From DATASD01 sp035478835 (GTDB lineage: Bacteria; Patescibacteriota; Saccharimonadia; Saccharimonadales; UBA4665), in the NCBI GenBank assembly GCA_035478835.1, contig DATIJH010000002.1, positions 186,001 through 250,000 on the forward strand: a stretch of 64,000 bases of DNA, given 5' to 3'. Position 1 is the first letter of the stretch, and the number at the start of each line of letters is the position of its first letter. The translations under genes and the position numbers were made by a program. The notes under the pieces are model-generated. The model worked only from the letters and a program-made list of their open reading frames with translations, was not told the origin of the DNA and ran no database searches. Of the stretch, positions 16,779-24,285 are shown piece by piece.

Positions 16779-16925
16779 ATGGGTAAGCCAAAGAAACGCA
16801 CTAGCCCCCGCAAAACCGGCACACGCCGCAGCCATTTAGTTCTTAAATTGGCCCGCGCTGTAAATGCCAAGTCTCCGGTTAAGGCTCGCACGACTGTCCG
16901 CGAACACGGCAAAAAAGCCGCGTAG
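16779..16925 (+). CDS. rpmF: 50S ribosomal protein bL32
   Basis: The 48-codon gene encodes a very basic protein starting MGKPKKRTSPRKTGTRRSH, matching the bL32 N-terminus (PKxKTSxSRRxxRRSH) and docking into 23S rRNA. The C-terminal half lacks the four zinc-binding Cys of C+ forms, so it is a zinc-independent type. It has its own promoter and a strong Shine-Dalgarno, and nusB follows 64 bases later, fitting the translation block. Confidence 0.9.
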   Translation: MGKPKKRTSPRKTGTRRSHLVLKLARAVNAKSPVKARTTVREHGKKAA

Positions 16926-16989
16926 TTCAGCGAATTTCCTGCTTCAGCAGCGTATACTAAGAGTGGTAGCATAGGAAAGCTTAACAACT

Positions 16990-17544
16990 ATGGCATCAAA
17001 CCGACACCTCGGCCGCATCATTGCATTGCAGACGCTCTACGAGCAAGATTTCCGGCGTGCCTCGGGTGATGCCGGCTTTGATCTCGCTGCCGTACTCGCG
17101 CGCAATATTTCGCGCTATGAGTCAATGGTCGAGGACCAGGCGTTCATTGAGCGCCTAGTCCATGGCGTTACCAAATACGAAAAAGAGCTTGATGCTGCGC
17201 TGCAGCCAATTGCGCCGGAGTGGCCGATTGACCAAATCGCGCGCATGGATCGCATTATTTTGCGCATGGGCTTGTACGAGCTCACTTATGACAAGGGTGT
17301 GCCGGCAAAAGTGGTCATCAACGAAGCTGTGGAACTTGCCAAGGCGTTCGGCAGCGAAAATTCGTCCAAGTTTGTGAACGGCGTGCTTGGTACGGCGCTT
17401 CGCCAGCAAGAAGGCGGCGACGCCGAGGCCAAAGAGCCTGACACCCCCAAGTCCGAGTCTGAGTCCGAACCCGAAGCCGAACCTACCCCTGACGACGAAG
17501 GCGCCAGCGAGTCCGAAGCTCCCCACAAGAAAGAAGGGAAGTAA
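16990..17544 (+). CDS. nusB: Transcription antitermination factor NusB with acidic tail
   Basis: The 184-aa product has the helical NusB fold in residues 1-137: SNRHLGRIIALQTLYEQDF, ISRYESMVEDQAFIERLV, and the conserved closing VPAKVVINEAVELAKAFG and SKFVNGVLG. NusB acts with NusE in rRNA antitermination. The final 45 residues are a low-complexity Glu/Ser/Pro tail absent from model NusB (about 140 aa). A TATACT box lies at 16953-16958. The next gene starts 5 bases after its stop. Confidence 0.93.
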   Translation: MASNRHLGRIIALQTLYEQDFRRASGDAGFDLAAVLARNISRYESMVEDQAFIERLVHGVTKYEKELDAALQPIAPEWPIDQIARMDRIILRMGLYELTYDKGVPAKVVINEAVELAKAFGSENSSKFVNGVLGTALRQQEGGDAEAKEPDTPKSESESEPEAEPTPDDEGASESEAPHKKEGK

Positions 17545-17549
17545 GCCCT

Positions 17550-18056
17550 ATGAAAATGAAACGTCCCAAGCCGATCCAAGGATTGAAACGGTTTGTGTCG
17601 CAGCGCCGCCCCTCTATTCAAGAGGTAGTACGCGAAACGACCTCCGGTGGCATCGTATTTCGCCGCAACCAGCAGAACGGCAAGCTCGAAATCTTACTAA
17701 TGCAGGACGCCAAAAACCGCTGGACGATTCCGAAGGGTCACGTCGAAGAAGGCGAGGAGCCCAAGCAAACCGCCGAGCGCGAAATCCGCGAAGAAACCGG
17801 CCTGCAAGAAATGAAAGTGATGAACTGGCTTGGCAAAGTCAACTTTCGTTACCGCCGCGGCCAGACGCTGGTGCTCATGACCATGCATATTTATTTGGTG
17901 CAAGGTCTTGGCAAAACTAACGAGCTTAAGCCCGAGGACTGGCTGAACGATATCAAATGGTTCCCGGCCACCGTAGCAATCGACAAAATCGCCTACGACG
18001 ACATCGGCAAACTCATATTATTAGGAATGAAGAAAATTCGCGATGCAAGACTTTAG
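17550..18056 (+). CDS. Nudix hydrolase
   Basis: The 168-aa product has a complete Nudix box, GHVEEGEEPKQTAEREIREE followed by TGL, near residues 65-87, preceded by TSGGIVFRR, the usual first strand. Such enzymes cleave nucleoside diphosphates linked to another moiety (for example Ap4A, or capped RNA ends). Lying between nusB and rnc, with a 14-base overlap with rnc, suggests a role in RNA or nucleotide metabolism. The exact substrate is not visible. Confidence 0.9.
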   Translation: MKMKRPKPIQGLKRFVSQRRPSIQEVVRETTSGGIVFRRNQQNGKLEILLMQDAKNRWTIPKGHVEEGEEPKQTAEREIREETGLQEMKVMNWLGKVNFRYRRGQTLVLMTMHIYLVQGLGKTNELKPEDWLNDIKWFPATVAIDKIAYDDIGKLILLGMKKIRDARL

Positions 18057-18741
18057 TGCATATCAGGCGTTCGCCAAAGAGCGCCTCGGCATTACTTTTG
18101 ACAATATTGAACTGCTCGTGACGGCGTTTACGCACCGTTCGTACGTGAATGAGCATAAAAAAACCGCTCATGAACATAATGAGCGTCTGGAATTCCTGGG
18201 CGACGCCGTGCTGGAACTGGTCACAACCGAATACTTATACAAAAATTTTAGCGATCCCGAAGGCATTTTAACCAACTGGCGCAGCAGCCTTGTGCGCACC
18301 GAAAGCATCAGCGCCGCCGCCGCCCGCTGCGGTTACGAGCAAATGCTCCGCCTGAGCCGCGGGGAAAAACGCGGTACCGAGCGCGCCCGCGCGCAGATTT
18401 TGGCAAACACATTTGAGGCCGTTATCGGGGCCATGTACCTCGACAAAGGCTACGATGTTGCGGCGAAGTTCATCACCGATAATCTGCTCGTGACTTTTAA
18501 AGACATTCTGGCCTCCGGCTCATGGATGGACCCAAAGTCGCGCTTGCAAGAGCTGGCGCAAAGCCGCGAGGGCCATACCCCGGTATACAAAGTTTTGGCC
18601 GAAGAAGGCCCAGATCACGAAAAAACATTTACCGTCGGCGTGTTCGTTGGCCAAGAACTGAAAGGCCAAGGCGTCGGACCGAGCAAACAAGCCGGCCAGC
18701 AAAAAGCCGCCGAAGCCGCGCTCAAGACATATCAGCAGTAG
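18043..18741 (+). CDS. rnc: Ribonuclease III
   Basis: The 232-aa endonuclease cleaves double-stranded RNA in rRNA and mRNA maturation. The catalytic signature HNERLEFLGDAVLEL (about residues 46-60) supplies the metal-binding Glu/Asp; a second acidic site is TFEAVIGAMYLD (about 125-136). The C-terminal double-strand RNA-binding domain (about 165-230) begins PKSRLQELAQ and closes with KQAGQQKAAEAALKTYQ. It overlaps the Nudix gene by 14 bases and is followed at 9 bases by a GNAT gene. Confidence 0.96.
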   Translation: MQDFSAYQAFAKERLGITFDNIELLVTAFTHRSYVNEHKKTAHEHNERLEFLGDAVLELVTTEYLYKNFSDPEGILTNWRSSLVRTESISAAAARCGYEQMLRLSRGEKRGTERARAQILANTFEAVIGAMYLDKGYDVAAKFITDNLLVTFKDILASGSWMDPKSRLQELAQSREGHTPVYKVLAEEGPDHEKTFTVGVFVGQELKGQGVGPSKQAGQQKAAEAALKTYQQ

Positions 18742-18750
18742 TGGTTTGAC

Positions 18751-19233
18751 ATGAGCAGTATCGAAGTCGTACCATTCGTCCCGGATTTCGACTCTCCATA
18801 CTGCCGACAGGCTTACGATCTTATTAAGCACGAAATATTTCCCGGAGATAAAGATTTCCCAAGCTTTAGCATACAGACGCTCATAATGCGGGAGCAGTGC
18901 GGCACGTTGTACGGCATCATACCGGAGCATCGGCAGTCGCTCATAGCGGTCGGCGCTCTAGACAAAAAAGTTGTTGAAGGCTACCGTGAGGTTGCCTATC
19001 TGGCAGTCGCTCCGGAAAGCCGCAAACACGGCTACGGCAGGTACTTGCTCGGTTTACTCGAAAAAATCGCGGCCCAAGAAGGTGCCGACGGGGCGTGTCT
19101 TATACCGAACGCCAGCGCAGTTAAGTTTTATGAAAAGCGTGGGTATCGCGAATGGATTGACCCGCCAGTCGTCGATGGCGTGGTCAACGACTATTGGCGC
19201 AAACAGTTTGGCGACACGGCATGGGCGAAATAA
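18751..19233 (+). CDS. GNAT-family N-acetyltransferase
   Basis: The 160-aa product has the GNAT core: strand 4 VAYLAVAPESRKHGYGRYLL (the R/Q-x-x-G-x-G/A acetyl-CoA loop as RKHGYG, about residues 90-95) and a C-terminal NASAVKFYEKRGY. GNAT enzymes transfer acetyl groups to amines; the substrate is unknown. It overlaps the next GNAT by 13 bases, so the pair is an operon, possibly a tandem duplication that has diverged strongly. Confidence 0.85.
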   Translation: MSSIEVVPFVPDFDSPYCRQAYDLIKHEIFPGDKDFPSFSIQTLIMREQCGTLYGIIPEHRQSLIAVGALDKKVVEGYREVAYLAVAPESRKHGYGRYLLGLLEKIAAQEGADGACLIPNASAVKFYEKRGYREWIDPPVVDGVVNDYWRKQFGDTAWAK

Positions 19234-19736
19234 TCCACACGGTCGCACCGTCACCAAATAGCCCGCACGATGTGCCGCCGGTGCAGCGGCTCGCGCTCGC
19301 GCCTGACAATCCGCATATGGTGCAAGCCGCGATACTGCTTGACCGCGAGATACAACACAGCGTGGTGTTTGATACTGCGAACGCCGCGCGCATTATCAGA
19401 AAGTATATAAATCTTCGCGCTCAGGCGTACGGCATCATCGAGCCGGAGAACGGCGCTATCGCATCGGTCGGCATGCTCCTGCCGAATTATAATGGCGGTC
19501 ACGTTGTAAGCGCCCTTGCAACGACACCAGAATACCGTGGGCGGGGCTATGCCACGGCGATTTTGGATAAGCTCGGCGCGGTCGCCACCGAACTAGGGTC
19601 GGAATATTTATTTTTATCCGCCCAGCCAAATACGAAAGCATTTTATGAAGAGCGGGGATTCGAAAGCGCACACAGGCACAATGCCCTTAACTATTTAATG
19701 CGCAAAAACTTGTTTGCCGAGCAGACTGCGGAATAA
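19221..19736 (+). CDS. GNAT-family N-acetyltransferase, second of a tandem pair
   Basis: The 171-aa product has LATTPEYRGRGYATAILDKL with the RGRGYA acetyl-CoA loop, and the C-terminal NTKAFYEERGF typical of GNATs. The start at ATG 19221 lies inside the previous gene and gives a 13-base overlap; an upstream ATG at 19194 would overlap further and is less likely. The substrate is unknown. The N-terminal 60 residues are not recognised. Confidence 0.82.
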   Translation: MGEIIHTVAPSPNSPHDVPPVQRLALAPDNPHMVQAAILLDREIQHSVVFDTANAARIIRKYINLRAQAYGIIEPENGAIASVGMLLPNYNGGHVVSALATTPEYRGRGYATAILDKLGAVATELGSEYLFLSAQPNTKAFYEERGFESAHRHNALNYLMRKNLFAEQTAE

Positions 19737-19739
19737 TAT

Positions 19740-19768
19740 TTGACATAAGAGGCGCTTATCTGTAAAAT
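19740..19768 (+). promoter_or_regulatory. Promoter of rpsP
   Basis: A consensus -35 TTGACA (19740-19745) and -10 TAAAAT (19763-19768) are spaced by exactly 17 bases. This is the strongest sigma-70-like promoter in the window and drives the ribosomal protein gene 54 bases downstream. Confidence 0.85.
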
Positions 19769-19821
19769 AAAGCAAGATTAGTTTAAAACTTTAATCAAAC
19801 TTACGGAGAATCAATCGAGAT

Positions 19822-20229
19822 ATGTTAGCTATTCGCATGCAACGCACCGGTCGCAAAGGTCACGCAATGTTCCGCGTGGTAGTACAGGAGTCACGTTTGA
19901 CGCCAACAAGCGGTCGTGTCGTTGCAACTATCGGTAGTTACGACCCGCACACCAAGCAGGCTACGCTCGCCAAAGACAAGGCAGAGTACTACCTGACTAA
20001 TGGTGCGCAGCCTTCGGATCGCGCCGCCCGCCTCTTGCAAAAAGAGGGCGTCAAGCTACCAAAATGGGTCAAACTGGAGGCCGGCAAAAAGCGCGAGCTC
20101 CGCAACCCAGAGAAGCTTCGCAAAAATCAGCCTAAAGAAGAGCCAACTACCGAAAAACCTGCCGAGCCAGAAGCCCCAGCGGCCGAAGCTCCTACCGAAT
20201 CCGACGAAAAGGCCGAGACTGAAGCGTAG
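19822..20229 (+). CDS. rpsP: 30S ribosomal protein bS16 with acidic C-terminal extension
   Basis: The 135-aa product begins MLAIRMQRTGRKGHAMFRVV, the canonical bS16 opening, and includes the GSYDPHTK loop and the NGAQPSDRAARLL motif. The normal bS16 ends near residue 85; here about 45 extra residues form a Glu/Pro/Ala-rich tail. It has a consensus promoter and an intrinsic terminator directly after, so it is mainly monocistronic; khpA and trmD nearby recall the usual rpsP-KH-rimM-trmD order, although rimM is not present here. Confidence 0.95.
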   Translation: MLAIRMQRTGRKGHAMFRVVVQESRLTPTSGRVVATIGSYDPHTKQATLAKDKAEYYLTNGAQPSDRAARLLQKEGVKLPKWVKLEAGKKRELRNPEKLRKNQPKEEPTTEKPAEPEAPAAEAPTESDEKAETEA

Positions 20230-20249
20230 TGATACGATCAGTTCATGAA

Positions 20250-20281
20250 AAAAGCGCTCTTTTCCGACGAGCGCTCTTTTT
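20250..20281 (+). terminator. Intrinsic terminator after rpsP
   Basis: AGCGCTC (20253-20259) and GAGCGCT (20269-20275) form a GC-rich stem followed by CTTTTT. It lies 20 bases after the rpsP stop. Confidence 0.9.
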
Positions 20282-20285
20282 ATGG

Positions 20286-20296
20286 TCTGATATAAT
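20286..20296 (+). promoter_or_regulatory. Extended -10 promoter of khpA
   Basis: TGATATAAT (TATAAT at 20291-20296) has the TG-n extension of extended -10 promoters and sits 30 bases before ATG 20327, just beyond the rpsP terminator. Confidence 0.65.
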
Positions 20297-20326
20297 AAGA
20301 TGGCCAGTAATTGAAGGAGGCGTCGC

Positions 20327-20719
20327 ATGGGAAGTATTGACCAGCAATTCGTAGAATTCATTGTAAAATCACTTGTAAGCAACGCAGATGCAGTGCACAT
20401 CGAGCGTCGCATTGACGAAAAGGGCGTGTTGCTCGAGCTCACGGTTGACCCGGAAGACCTGGGTCGCGTAATTGGTAAGCGAGGGGCTACCGCGCAATCA
20501 CTGCGCACATTGCTCCGCGCACTTGGCACCAAGAACGACGCGCGTTACAACCTTAAAATCGTTGATAACGGCGAAGGTGCACCAGCAGGTAACTACAGCA
20601 GCGCGAGCGACGACAGTTCGACTGACAGCGCAGCATCAGATGACGACGAGCAAGACGAGAACAGTGTTGTAAGTAAAACTCGAAAAGAACTTGAAGAACT
20701 CGACGATCTCGATGTATAG
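20327..20719 (+). CDS. khpA: KH-domain RNA-binding protein KhpA with acidic tail
   Basis: The 130-aa product has one KH domain (about residues 1-82) with the RNA-clamp VIGKRGATAQSLRTLL (GxxG as GKRG). It is a global RNA-binding protein linked to envelope and translation control in other bacteria and often sits by rpsP. A roughly 45-residue Asp/Ser/Glu tail follows, unlike the 75-80 aa usual form. GGAGG precedes ATG 20327. An extended -10 promoter gives it its own transcript. Confidence 0.9.
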   Translation: MGSIDQQFVEFIVKSLVSNADAVHIERRIDEKGVLLELTVDPEDLGRVIGKRGATAQSLRTLLRALGTKNDARYNLKIVDNGEGAPAGNYSSASDDSSTDSAASDDDEQDENSVVSKTRKELEELDDLDV

Positions 20720-20816
20720 TAGTCGTAAGTCCCAGTGACTGACCTTTCAAAACAAAAATCTATAGAAGCTCATGCGAGCCACGTTACCGCAAAGTAATTT
20801 GGGAGCTTTATGTGAC

Positions 20817-20867
20817 AAAAAGAACCTCTTAGGGCACTTGTAGGGCCCGACCACAGGGGTTCTTTTT
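20817..20867. terminator. Bidirectional terminator between khpA and a minus-strand gene
   Basis: AAAAAGAACC (20817-20826) and GGTTCTTTTT (20858-20867) form a long inverted repeat with A and T tracts on both sides, so it can end transcription of both convergent units. Confidence 0.85.
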
Positions 20868-20872
20868 GGTTT

Positions 20873-21241
20873 TTATGGACTGGACGTGCCGGAGCCGAAA
20901 GGATTGGAAGGAGGAGATTGTTCCATGCAAAACTGCCTCGCGGGGCATTCTGCACATCCTCGCATAGCCGCCTCGAATAATACTTGCCAGCCGCGATCTA
21001 TGACATCATCCGCAGCGACCAACAGTTGATGCATCTCCCAGAGGCGCTGCCGATTTTCTGCGAGCTCCTGTTCTTCTCTTGTTACTGCATGGCCGGTAGG
21101 CTTCGGAATCTCGGCTACGGTGTTCGGGATTTTAACGTCTGAGGTAGAATTTTCTCCATAAAAGACGCGAAATAACTTGATATTTTGTAAGTCCCTAAGG
21201 ACGTCGCCACAACCCGGATCACTATCTTTATAACATTCCAT
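20873..21241 (-). CDS. Small protein with WhiB-like CxxCPx4C motif
   Basis: The 122-aa product starts MECYKDSDPGC, has a helical middle (about 50-90), and near the end carries CAECPARQFC, the exact C-x2-C-x5-C spacing with Pro seen in the Fe-S cluster motif of WhiB proteins. WhiB's DNA-binding tail and GGxW turn are missing. It is adjacent to a second, related-looking gene that also begins MEC and has CVTCP. GATACT (21247-21252, minus strand) lies 5 bases from the ATG. An iron-sulfur or zinc role is inference. Confidence 0.55.
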   Translation of the reverse strand: MECYKDSDPGCGDVLRDLQNIKLFRVFYGENSTSDVKIPNTVAEIPKPTGHAVTREEQELAENRQRLWEMHQLLVAADDVIDRGWQVLFEAAMRGCAECPARQFCMEQSPPSNPFGSGTSSP

Positions 21242-21291
21242 AAGGCAGTATCTTATAATAGTTAGTCATAAAATTGCAATAAAGAGGCGGC

Positions 21292-21618
21292 CTATGCCAG
21301 AGGGTCAGACTGCATAAAAGGGCTGAGCGGGCACGTCACGCAAGCTTCCGTTTCGATGAATTTGGCAACTATGGCCATGACTGTCTGGTGGGTGGTCGCG
21401 GCCCTAGCCTCGACTCGCATCAACTCTTCCGTACGGGCTCGTACTTTGGCGGCGACCGGATCTTCGGGCGTGTTCATGTTATCAAGCAACTCAGGTGTTT
21501 CGGGAGTGACGACTTCGTACAGGGCACTCGTTGCTCGCTCGCAAGCCAAGAGAGCGGCTCGCGAGAGTCTAATGTGTTCTATTGTTGCTTCGCATGCGGT
21601 AAGCCGAGGACATTCCAT
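21292..21618 (-). CDS. Small CxxCP protein
   Basis: The 108-aa helical product starts MECPRLTAC and ends with a CVTCPLSPF motif near residue 96. It shares the MEC start, helical body and terminal CxxCP with its neighbour at 20873, but lacks the third Cys of the C-x2-C-x5-C pattern. The start is leaderless: TAATAT (21625-21630, minus strand) ends 6 bases before ATG. It lies back to back with trmD, sharing the intergenic region. The function is unknown. Confidence 0.5.
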   Translation of the reverse strand: MECPRLTACEATIEHIRLSRAALLACERATSALYEVVTPETPELLDNMNTPEDPVAAKVRARTEELMRVEARAATTHQTVMAIVAKFIETEACVTCPLSPFMQSDPLA

Positions 21619-21672
21619 CCAGATATATTACAATATTTGATAATTTTTGCAAGTAAGTTATACTAATAATTA

Positions 21673-22329
21673 ATGACGCGAAAAATCCAAATTATTACAC
21701 TGTTCCCGCAGATGTTTGACGGCGTACTGAACAACAGTATGATGTGGAAGGCACAGAATCAGGGCGCTGTTGCGTTCAGCTACATTGACTTGCGGCAATT
21801 CGGCCTTGGGCCGCGCAAGCAGGTGGACGATACGCCATATGGCGGCGGTGATGGCATGCTGCTCAAGCCCGAGCCGCTGATCGCTGCTATCGAGCAAGCA
21901 AAGGCAAACGATCCCACCGCACTCGTATTTTTGCCCACGCCACGCGGCGCAGTTTACAAACAGTCCGAGGCCAAGGCGCTTGCCGCGAACGGCCGCGGCC
22001 TAATCATTATTTGTCCGCGTTACGAAGGCTACGACGAGCGTGTGGTAGCGTACGTTGACCGGCAATTCTGCATCGGCAATTACGTTCTGACCGGCGGCGA
22101 ATTACCAGCCATGATACTCATCGACAGTGTTGTGCGGCTGCTGCCAGGTGTGCTTGGCGGCGAAAGCAGTGCCGAGATTGAATCCTTCCAGCAGGACGAC
22201 GAGAACATAGAATTTCCGCAATACACGCGGCCCGAAGAATTCCGCGGCGCGCGCGTGCCAGAGGTGCTGCTGAGCGGGCACCATGCCGAAATCGCGAAGT
22301 GGCGCAAGCATCGAAGCAAGCGCGATTAA
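21673..22329 (+). CDS. trmD: tRNA (guanine-N1)-methyltransferase TrmD
   Basis: The 218-aa SPOUT methyltransferase makes m1G37 in tRNAs reading CNN codons and prevents frameshifting. Visible motifs are ITLFPQMFDG at the N-terminus, DDTPYGGGDGM, the knot residues PRYEGYDERV, and IGNYVLTGGELPAM. It is slightly shorter than model enzymes (about 240-250 aa), losing C-terminal residues. TATACT (21659-21664) ends 8 bases before the ATG and there is no Shine-Dalgarno, so a very short or absent leader is likely. Confidence 0.96.
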   Translation: MTRKIQIITLFPQMFDGVLNNSMMWKAQNQGAVAFSYIDLRQFGLGPRKQVDDTPYGGGDGMLLKPEPLIAAIEQAKANDPTALVFLPTPRGAVYKQSEAKALAANGRGLIIICPRYEGYDERVVAYVDRQFCIGNYVLTGGELPAMILIDSVVRLLPGVLGGESSAEIESFQQDDENIEFPQYTRPEEFRGARVPEVLLSGHHAEIAKWRKHRSKRD

Positions 22330-22358
22330 TGCGCGCTGCTACATGCTGCTCTTCGGGC

Positions 22359-23198
22359 TTACTCGGTAATTACGTCTCGCAAATTAATTGTTTCAACGAT
22401 GTGCCTCGCGGCGATAGTCGGGCTCTCGAGATAGGCGTGGCCGCCCTCCATAACATCGGTGCGTAGTGCGGCGTAGAAGCCTTCTCCGCTCGCTTCTCCG
22501 ACGTGCTGGCGCATTTCTTTCAGGCCTTGTAAAAATTCTGCCGTCTTTCGTTCGGGGTCGGAAAAACTATGGTTAACGCCTACGATATGCAAAGGCAAAA
22601 GCGGATCTTGGACGAGCTCGTAACTGCGATCCAAGGTGTAACGGCCGGCAAGTAGCGTGCTGTAATTTGCGATTTCGCCTAGGATCATTGCCAGCGTTGC
22701 CGCCTTGCTGGCAAGCGTTTGGTGCATGTCAGGCGGCATGTCGGCTTTCGGGAGCGGGTACTCGCTTTCGTCGTAACGTACAAAATCCACCACGCGTTTT
22801 AAACGGTTGCCGGGTTGCAGATTGATGCCGTCACGCAGCAGCACGCGTTCGAAAGGTTCGACGCCGTGCATACCTAAGATATTGGCTACGGCGCGGGAAT
22901 CGCCCCATCCCACAACAGAGTCGTAGCCGCGCGCTGTTTTATAGATGGCCGCGACCTCGTCTTCGCAAGTATACCGAAAGTTTTTTGGCGCGATAGCGCG
23001 GTGTCTGAGGTCCCGGAAGGTGTAGCGACCGGTGCCGGCGGCTTGCCACGCCAGGATATCTACGCCCGCCAGCTGGGCGGTTTGGGCGATGCGGTCGTGT
23101 GTATTGCGCGGCCGGCCGCCAAGCGGATACGGTGCCACAACTAGGACGCCTTCACTGTTGTCCTGATACTTTTTTGGTGTATGTATCTCTGCTCGCAT
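22359..23198 (-). CDS. Unknown protein, possible alpha/beta-hydrolase-like fold
   Basis: The 279-aa soluble product has alternating strands and helices: GVLVVAPYPLGGRPRNTH near the N-terminus, a possible elbow SVVGWGDSRAVANI (about 100-113), and a C-terminal GGHAYLESP that could supply His. These are compatible with an alpha/beta hydrolase, but the elbow is not a clean GxSxG. The start at ATG 23198 follows TATAAT (23206-23211, minus strand) by 7 bases, so it is leaderless; the TTG further upstream is rejected. It is divergent from the gene at 23290, with two DnaA-box sequences between them. Confidence 0.45.
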   Translation of the reverse strand: MRAEIHTPKKYQDNSEGVLVVAPYPLGGRPRNTHDRIAQTAQLAGVDILAWQAAGTGRYTFRDLRHRAIAPKNFRYTCEDEVAAIYKTARGYDSVVGWGDSRAVANILGMHGVEPFERVLLRDGINLQPGNRLKRVVDFVRYDESEYPLPKADMPPDMHQTLASKAATLAMILGEIANYSTLLAGRYTLDRSYELVQDPLLPLHIVGVNHSFSDPERKTAEFLQGLKEMRQHVGEASGEGFYAALRTDVMEGGHAYLESPTIAARHIVETINLRDVITE

Positions 23199-23226
23199 GC
23201 GCAAAATTATACCAAGAATTCCTCAT

Positions 23227-23281
23227 TTATCCACAGCTATCCGGACTTTTGGTTTGCCCCCGCAGTGCATGATGTGGATAA
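23227..23281. promoter_or_regulatory. Pair of inverted DnaA-box sequences between divergent genes
   Basis: TTATCCACA (23227-23235, plus) and its reverse complement TGTGGATAA (23273-23281) are both perfect DnaA-box matches 46 bases apart. They lie in the divergent intergenic region. The DNA between them is not AT-rich, so an origin is unlikely; DnaA-dependent regulation or titration is possible. Confidence 0.45.
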
Positions 23282-23289
23282 TAGGGCTG

Positions 23290-23838
23290 ATGAAAACACC
23301 AGAACATCACCGAACACACGACAATTTAGTTACGCTGCACCGCGCGATAGGGGGAGAAGTTCTGAGCGCGTATGGTAGCCGTACGCGCGTGCTCGAACAG
23401 CGGGATGATACTGCTTACGTTGTCTGGGGCGCAGACTATATGCCCGTACCAAGGCTTGTTCGTTGGCTGACTCGTCCGCTGCTGCGCCCGGGTAAGATTG
23501 ATCCCGAACTTGGGATTCCCACTGCGCTTCCACCTATAGACGGCTGGCTCACAAAAGCTGTGCGGTTGGACAATGGCGACGCCCGACTCACGCAGTACGA
23601 GTACAGTACGGGTTGCTACCGCAGTATTCCTGATCTCAGCCAAGTAAGGGAAGGGGACATAAAAGTGCCATTTGAGTCGCTTGAGATCGGTGATTTGCGT
23701 GCCGGCCACGGTTTTAACCGTTGCGTGTCGGTGGCATTGGGCCAATCTAACATCGTAAGTTCGGAAGGGCTCGAAGCAATGACGGCCACCCTGAATCAAT
23801 TACTGCAGCACCAAATCGAAGCCGCCCGCCCGGCGTAA
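23290..23838 (+). CDS. Unknown soluble protein
   Basis: The 182-aa product has no signal or transmembrane segment and no recognised motif; it is rich in Arg, Leu and acidic residues, with two Cys (STGCYRS, NRCVSV). The start at 23290 fits GATAAT (23277-23282) ending 7 bases before the ATG, or a weak AGGG site; longer starts run into the DnaA-box region. It lies upstream of sodN but has a separate unit, since sodN has its own TATAAT. Confidence 0.45.
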   Translation: MKTPEHHRTHDNLVTLHRAIGGEVLSAYGSRTRVLEQRDDTAYVVWGADYMPVPRLVRWLTRPLLRPGKIDPELGIPTALPPIDGWLTKAVRLDNGDARLTQYEYSTGCYRSIPDLSQVREGDIKVPFESLEIGDLRAGHGFNRCVSVALGQSNIVSSEGLEAMTATLNQLLQHQIEAARPA

Positions 23839-23874
23839 TCTTTACGGAACCGGCGCGGTAGGTGCCTGATAGTT

Positions 23875-23898
23875 TATAATAAGAGCGTAATAGGAGGG
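23875..23898 (+). promoter_or_regulatory. Promoter -10 and Shine-Dalgarno of sodN
   Basis: TATAAT (23875-23880) is followed by AGGAGGG (23892-23898), four bases from the sodN ATG at 23902. No convincing -35 is seen. Confidence 0.6.
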
Positions 23899-23901
23899 CT
23901 T

Positions 23902-24285
23902 ATGAAATTACCGTTTATCAAACCGGTCCACGCGCACTGTGACTTGCCGTGCGGCGTTTATGATCCGGCGCAGGCGCGCATCGAGGCACAATCCGTGCAC
24001 GCCATCATGCAAAAATATGATGGTCTAGACGAAGCCGGCAAAATTCGCGCCATTATGATTAAAGAGGAGCGGGCCGAACTCGTCAAACATCATCTGTGGG
24101 TGTTATGGACGGATTATTTTAAACCGGAACACCTTGAAAAGTACCCGAATTTGCATGACATGTTCTGGAAGGCAACCAAACAGGCGGGCGAGTGCAAACA
24201 CCATCTCGAGCCCGAAGAGGGCCAGAAGTTGCTCGACCAAATAGATGAAATTGCCAAGATTTTCTGGGAAACCAAGAAAGCCTAA
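23902..24285 (+). CDS. sodN: Nickel superoxide dismutase
   Basis: The 127-aa precursor converts superoxide to oxygen and peroxide. After an 11-residue propeptide (MKLPFIKPVHA) the mature N-terminus is HCDLPCGVYDPAQARIEA, containing the nickel hook HCxxPCxxY with His12, Cys13 and Cys17. The rest matches NiSOD strongly, including IKEERAELVKHHLWVLWTDY and the C-terminal IFWETKKA. Removal of the propeptide exposes the His amine that binds nickel; the required protease is encoded next. NiSOD avoids the need for iron, manganese, copper or zinc. Confidence 0.96.
   Translation: MKLPFIKPVHAHCDLPCGVYDPAQARIEAQSVHAIMQKYDGLDEAGKIRAIMIKEERAELVKHHLWVLWTDYFKPEHLEKYPNLHDMFWKATKQAGECKHHLEPEEGQKLLDQIDEIAKIFWETKKA

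Noticed and set aside
23227..23281. The DnaA-box pair as the chromosome origin
   Set aside because: No dnaA, dnaN or rpmH gene and no AT-rich unwinding element are in view.
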